NCBI GenBank assembly: GCA_900104375.1
Contig: LT629302.1
Coordinates: 2,816,001-2,880,000 of the forward strand
Direction of reading: 5' to 3'
Origin: Flavobacteriaceae bacterium MAR_2010_188
Lineage (GTDB): Bacteria; Bacteroidota; Bacteroidia; Flavobacteriales; Flavobacteriaceae
DNA: 64,000 bases
Shown here: positions 60,393-64,000 of the stretch, in pieces
Position numbering within the stretch: position 1 is the first letter of the stretch
Layout of the letters: every line of letters starts with the position of its first letter
The notes under the pieces: model-generated
What the model was told of the DNA's origin: nothing
Databases searched by the model: none
The model's input: only the letters and a program-made list of their open reading frames with translations
Made by a program: the position numbers and the translations under genes

Positions 60393-61754
60393 ATGAAAAA
60401 TCTTAGCAGATTAGTTATCGCTATGTTGCTTCTTTTAAGCTTCAACGCACATGCGCAAGATGAAAACAACCCTTGGGCGCTTGGAATTGGCATTAATGCA
60501 GTAGATCTTTATCCAGTTGGAGAAGATGCTCCGTTAGGCTCTTATTTCGATGAATATTTTAACGTAAATGATCACTACAACATATTGCCTTCAATCTCTA
60601 CAGTATCTGTTTCTAGATATTTAGGTGATGGTTTTATCTTCGGAGTTAATGGATCTATCAACCAAATCGATAAGATTGGTGATTCTTCTGCCGATGATTT
60701 ATCATACTACGCAGTAGATGGTGTTGTTAGATTTAGCTTTGGAGCTCTTTTCAATGCCGCTAAATTTGATCCTTACCTTGGTCTAGGTGGTGGTTACACT
60801 TGGGTAGACAATATTGGCTTTGGTACTGCTAACGGTACTTTAGGTTTCAACTACTGGTTTACTGACAATGTAGGTTTAACAATTCAATCTGCTTACAAAC
60901 ATGCTTTCGATGACGATTCGCCTAAGCATTTCCAGCACACTGCAGGAATTTCTATCAAATTCGGTGGAAAAGATACAGATGGTGATGGTATATACGATAA
61001 AGACGATGCTTGTCCAGATGTTCCTGGTTTAGAAGCATTCAACGGTTGTCCAGATTCTGACGGTGATGGTATCGAAGATTCTAAGGATGATTGTCCAAAC
61101 GAAGCTGGTCTTCCTGAATTTAACGGATGTCCTGATTCTGACGGTGATGGTGTTCCAGACAAGGATGATAAATGTCCTACTGTAGCTGGTCTTAAAGAAA
61201 TGCAAGGTTGTCCAGATGCTGACGGCGATGGTGTAACTGACGCTGAGGATGAATGTCCTAATGAAGCTGGTCCTGCTGCTAATAAGGGTTGCCCATACCA
61301 AGATAAAGACGGTGACGGTGTATTAGATAAAGATGATGAGTGTCCTGAAGTTGCTGGTACTGTTGCCAACAAAGGTTGTCCAGAGATAACTGAAGAGAAG
61401 CAAAAACAACTTAACGATTACGCTAAGACGATCTTGTTTGATCTTAACAAAGCTTCTATCAAATCTGAATCTGAGCCAGTATTAGAAGATATCATTGCAA
61501 TACTTAATGAATATCCTAACTCTAAATTTACCGTAGAAGGTCATACTGACAGTTCTGGTTCTGATGCATATAACATGAAGTTATCTGATGAGAGAGCAAT
61601 CTCAGTTAAAGATTACTTAGTATCTCACGGAGTTGATCAATTCAGACTTTCATCTAAAGGATTTGGTGAAGAAAGACCAATCGACACTAACAACACTAGA
61701 GCTGGTAGAGCTAACAACCGTAGAGTTGAAATCAACTTAGCTAAGAATGAATAG
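60393..61754 (+). CDS. OmpA-family outer-membrane protein with thrombospondin type 3 repeats
   Basis: A 453-residue exported protein. Signal peptide [22 protein letters not shown]; an OmpA-type eight-stranded barrel at residues about 22-190 ([43 protein letters not shown]-like end); five Asp-rich thrombospondin type 3 repeats at about 193-332 ([48 protein letters not shown]), which bind calcium; and a C-terminal OmpA peptidoglycan-binding domain ([39 protein letters not shown]). It ties outer membrane to cell wall. It has a consensus promoter and a terminator, so it is its own unit between kbl and the AddB-like gene. Confidence 0.96.
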   Translation: MKNLSRLVIAMLLLLSFNAHAQDENNPWALGIGINAVDLYPVGEDAPLGSYFDEYFNVNDHYNILPSISTVSVSRYLGDGFIFGVNGSINQIDKIGDSSADDLSYYAVDGVVRFSFGALFNAAKFDPYLGLGGGYTWVDNIGFGTANGTLGFNYWFTDNVGLTIQSAYKHAFDDDSPKHFQHTAGISIKFGGKDTDGDGIYDKDDACPDVPGLEAFNGCPDSDGDGIEDSKDDCPNEAGLPEFNGCPDSDGDGVPDKDDKCPTVAGLKEMQGCPDADGDGVTDAEDECPNEAGPAANKGCPYQDKDGDGVLDKDDECPEVAGTVANKGCPEITEEKQKQLNDYAKTILFDLNKASIKSESEPVLEDIIAILNEYPNSKFTVEGHTDSSGSDAYNMKLSDERAISVKDYLVSHGVDQFRLSSKGFGEERPIDTNNTRAGRANNRRVEINLAKNE

Positions 61755-61782
61755 TAAGTAAAATAAATTCTTTTTATAAAGT

Positions 61783-61815
61783 AAAACGCCTCGATAATAT
61801 CGGGGCGTTTTTTAT
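61783..61815 (+). terminator. Terminator after the OmpA-family gene
   Basis: AAAACGCCTCG / CGGGGCGTTTT stem (one G-T pair) with an ATAATAT loop and T run, about 28 bp after the stop. The next gene starts only 10 bp further on. Confidence 0.9.
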
Positions 61816-61824
61816 TTTTATGAT

Positions 61825-64000
61825 ATGAGCAGTTTTATCTCACATGTTGTCAACGACCTTTTAAAAAAGAATCTGAAGATCCCAGATTTAGTTTTCGTCT
61901 TACCAAACAAAAGGGCAGGGCTTTACCTAAAAACAGAATTAGCGAAAGCGATAAACAAAACCTTCATTGTACCAAGGATTCTTTCTATTGAAGAATTTAT
62001 AGAACAGGTTTCCGGTTTAAAATATGTCGACAATACCGAATTGATTTTCAAATTTTATGAAGTCTATTCGCAACATACTCCTAAAGAACAAATTGAACCT
62101 TTAGAAAGTGTAACCTCCTGGGCCAATATGCTTATCCAGGATTTCAATAATATCGATAGATACCTTATTCCTCCCAATCAGATTTTCGATTATTTGAAGG
62201 ACATTAAGCTAATAGAAAGTGATCATTGGTCATTAAATAAAGATAATTCCGACAGCATAAATAATTATTTAAGCTTTTGGACAAAGCTTAAACTCTACTA
62301 CCATGAGTTTGAAGCTCTTTTGATCAGCCAGAAAAGGGGTTACCAAGGCCTCGTTTATAAGGAAGCGGTCAAAACAATCGACGAATATATTTCTAGGAAT
62401 GCTTCCAATCAGCACATCTTTGTTGGTTTTAACGCTCTTAATAAGGCTGAAGAAATCATTATTCAAAAGATGCTCGAGGAGAAGGTCGCGCTAGCTTATT
62501 GGGATGGCGATAAAGAATTTGTAGAAAATAAATATCATGACGCCGGTCTATTCCTAAGATCCCACAGAACTAAATGGAAGTTCTATGAAGCAAATGATTT
62601 CAATTTTTTAGGCGAAAATTATTCTAAGCCTCGAACTTTTAAAATTATTAGTACCCCAAAAAATATTGGCCAGGTAAAATTTGTTGGGGAATTATTAGAA
62701 AAACTAAAACATAAAAATGGCAACCTAGATTCAACTGCACTAGTGCTCGGCGATGAATCACTTTTGTTGCCGTTACTTAATTCTCTTCCACAGAATGTTG
62801 GCCCTATCAACATAACTATGGGGGTCGAATTGACCGCAACTCCGCTCGCTTCGTTGTTCGAACTGCTTTTCGGCCTACATAAAAAAAATTCGGCCAAGCT
62901 TTATTACAAGGAAGTTGTAGCAATTTTATCCCATCCTTCACTAAGACCGATTTTTGATGAAGATGAGTATAATGATGTTATTAACCTTTTGAATTATATA
63001 AACAAGAATAATCTGGTATACCTCAGTTTAGAGGATTTAAAAGCTGAAGCAACGCTTATCTCTCCCATTATTGATATTCTATTTTCTTGTTGGAAATCTG
63101 TAAATGTCGCTGTTACAAAATCCATCGCTCTTATCTACAGAATCAAGGACTCACTTAAGAAAAGGGATAGCCAAGATTTGTTGGCGTTAGAGTTTCTATA
63201 CCGTTTTAATAAATTATTTAACGAGATTAAAATCTTGAAGGATAAGTATAACAGTCTTAATAATATTGCATCGCTTTATTCGATTTACAAACAATTACTT
63301 AAGATTGAAACCTTGGATTTTCAAGGTGAGCCATTGCAAGGCCTCCAAATTATGGGGATGCTAGAAACTCGGGTACTCGATTTCAAACATATTATAATGC
63401 TCTCCGTAAACGAGGGAATATTGCCTGCGGGCAAAAACGAAAATTCCTTTATTCCTTACGATGTCAAAAAGGCTAATCAGATGCCAACTTACAAGGAAAT
63501 GGATGCGGTTTATACTTACCATTTTTATCGACTTCTACAGCGGGCAGAAACTGTTCATTTAATCTATAATTCAGAGCCAGACGCATTAAACGGTGGCGAG
63601 AAAAGTAGGTTTATTTCTCAGCTTCAATTTGAGCGGATCCATGAACTAGAATTTAAATCGATTGCCCCTAAAGCTCCAACAATTGTCAACCGGCCAAAGA
63701 ATATTATAAAATCAGACCGAGTGATGCAACGGTTAAAAGAATTGGCAGAAAAAGGTTTTTCACCTTCATCATTGACAAATTATGTCCGCAATCCTATGGA
63801 TTTTTACTATGACAAGGTTCTCGGCATTAAAGAGAGTGATTTGGTAGAAGAAACGGTTGCTGCCAATACTTTGGGTACTATAATCCATAATACTTTAGAA
63901 AAACTTTACACACCTTTTATAAATCTTGAGTTAAAGGTCGAAAACTTAGAAGCGATGCTCAATCAAATCGATTCTGAAGTAAGAACGTTTTTTAACGATG
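61825..64000 (+). CDS. PD-(D/E)XK nuclease-family protein (AddB-like), 3' end missing
   Basis: The frame opens at ATG 61825 (MSSFISHVVNDLLKKNLKIPD) and stays open for 725 codons to the window end. The N-terminal part resembles inactive helicase domains of AddB (LVFVLPNKRAGLYLKTEL, VPRILSIEEFI). Later come MLETRVLDFKHIIMLSVNEGILPAGKNE and the start of the RecB-type nuclease domain, FSPSSLTNYVRNPMDFYYDKVLGI and NTLGTIIHNTLEKLY with its conserved His. The catalytic Asp/Glu-Lys motif would lie beyond the window. It most likely pairs with the AddA-like helicase at 55896. Its message presumably needs its own promoter or read-through of the terminator. Confidence 0.9.
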   Translation, partial: MSSFISHVVNDLLKKNLKIPDLVFVLPNKRAGLYLKTELAKAINKTFIVPRILSIEEFIEQVSGLKYVDNTELIFKFYEVYSQHTPKEQIEPLESVTSWANMLIQDFNNIDRYLIPPNQIFDYLKDIKLIESDHWSLNKDNSDSINNYLSFWTKLKLYYHEFEALLISQKRGYQGLVYKEAVKTIDEYISRNASNQHIFVGFNALNKAEEIIIQKMLEEKVALAYWDGDKEFVENKYHDAGLFLRSHRTKWKFYEANDFNFLGENYSKPRTFKIISTPKNIGQVKFVGELLEKLKHKNGNLDSTALVLGDESLLLPLLNSLPQNVGPINITMGVELTATPLASLFELLFGLHKKNSAKLYYKEVVAILSHPSLRPIFDEDEYNDVINLLNYINKNNLVYLSLEDLKAEATLISPIIDILFSCWKSVNVAVTKSIALIYRIKDSLKKRDSQDLLALEFLYRFNKLFNEIKILKDKYNSLNNIASLYSIYKQLLKIETLDFQGEPLQGLQIMGMLETRVLDFKHIIMLSVNEGILPAGKNENSFIPYDVKKANQMPTYKEMDAVYTYHFYRLLQRAETVHLIYNSEPDALNGGEKSRFISQLQFERIHELEFKSIAPKAPTIVNRPKNIIKSDRVMQRLKELAEKGFSPSSLTNYVRNPMDFYYDKVLGIKESDLVEETVAANTLGTIIHNTLEKLYTPFINLELKVENLEAMLNQIDSEVRTFFND

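Noticed and set aside
60893-61372. A 159-codon minus-strand frame opposite the OmpA-family gene.
   Set aside because: It mirrors the Asp/Gly-rich thrombospondin repeats; low-complexity Ser/Pro product, no support.
60970-61385. DNA repeat array in the OmpA-family gene.
   Set aside because: Explained by five degenerate protein repeats (thrombospondin type 3), not a DNA-level tandem repeat.
1-64000. tRNA or rRNA genes in the intergenic gaps.
   Set aside because: No gap shows a cloverleaf with a T-loop GTTCAA-type motif and acceptor stem, and none has rRNA sequence.

Overview
The window is AT-rich chromosomal DNA from a member of the Bacteroidota, most likely the family Flavobacteriaceae. The case rests on family-typical proteins: a TonB-dependent receptor with a DUF5689 lipoprotein, DUF3078, DUF2480, DUF4199 and IPExxxVDY proteins, a type IX secretion sorting tail, a three-subunit sdhCAB, and a ribosomal protein L21 with a long C-terminal extension. 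Many promoters also show the Bacteroidota -7 octamer TAnnTTTG, often with TTG about 19-23 bp upstream. I see no rRNA, tRNA, CRISPR array, transposase or integrase. The genes are mostly housekeeping, with several small unusual elements between them.

Layout. 1-4.6 kb: end of a TonB-dependent receptor, its DUF5689 lipoprotein and a small membrane protein. 4.7-7 kb: an endonuclease/phosphatase-family protein and hflX. 7-20.5 kb: the Fe-S assembly (SUF) region, read leftwards: sufA, sufB, a metallo-beta-lactamase lipoprotein, a small lipoprotein, sufC, sufD; then an opposed PadR regulator with a partner gene broken by one in-frame stop; then sufS, an M43 metalloprotease, a lipoprotein, sufE, a SufT-like DUF59 protein, an ABC exporter, and DUF2480 and DUF3078 proteins. 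20.7-25.5 kb: thiL, a small zinc-ribbon-like protein, an alpha/beta hydrolase, brnQ and an aminopeptidase P. 25.6-30.4 kb: a secreted matrixin-like protease with a type IX sorting signal and a large BNR/VPS10-type beta-propeller protein. 30.4-34.4 kb: sdhC, sdhA and sdhB, with an rRNA-intervening-sequence-type four-helix-bundle gene, flanked by inverted repeats, lodged between sdhA and sdhB.

34.4-45.6 kb: a membrane-anchored MutS-like ATPase, rpmA and rplU, a DUF4199 protein, an M16 protease pair, a metal-binding lipoprotein, a CYTH protein with an NAD(P)-binding partner, dinB and a thioredoxin-like protein. 45.7-50.1 kb: acpP-fabF-rnc-IPExxxVDY-pyk, read leftwards. 50.3-54.6 kb: purN, an RNase H1-type gene, a PfkB kinase and a PurF-type amidophosphoribosyltransferase. 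54.6-55.1 kb: two tandem copies of an apparent small RNA gene. 55.2-64 kb: superoxide dismutase, an AddA/RecB-like helicase-nuclease, kbl, an OmpA-family protein with calcium-binding repeats, and the start of an AddB-like PD-(D/E)XK nuclease cut by the window end.

The most interesting item is the pair of about 70-nt RNA genes at 54.68-55.00 kb. Both copies have a promoter at the same offset, a 5' hairpin and an intrinsic terminator whose stem differs by a compensatory A-U to G-C change. A one-base length change between the copies would break any shared reading frame. Next come the inverted-repeat-flanked four-helix-bundle cassette inside the sdh operon, the SUF region interrupted by a PadR locus with a decayed partner, a perfect 87-bp tandem duplication in the L21 extension, and two dyads of the same geometry (9-bp arms, 10-bp spacer) upstream of thiL and of the small RNA pair.
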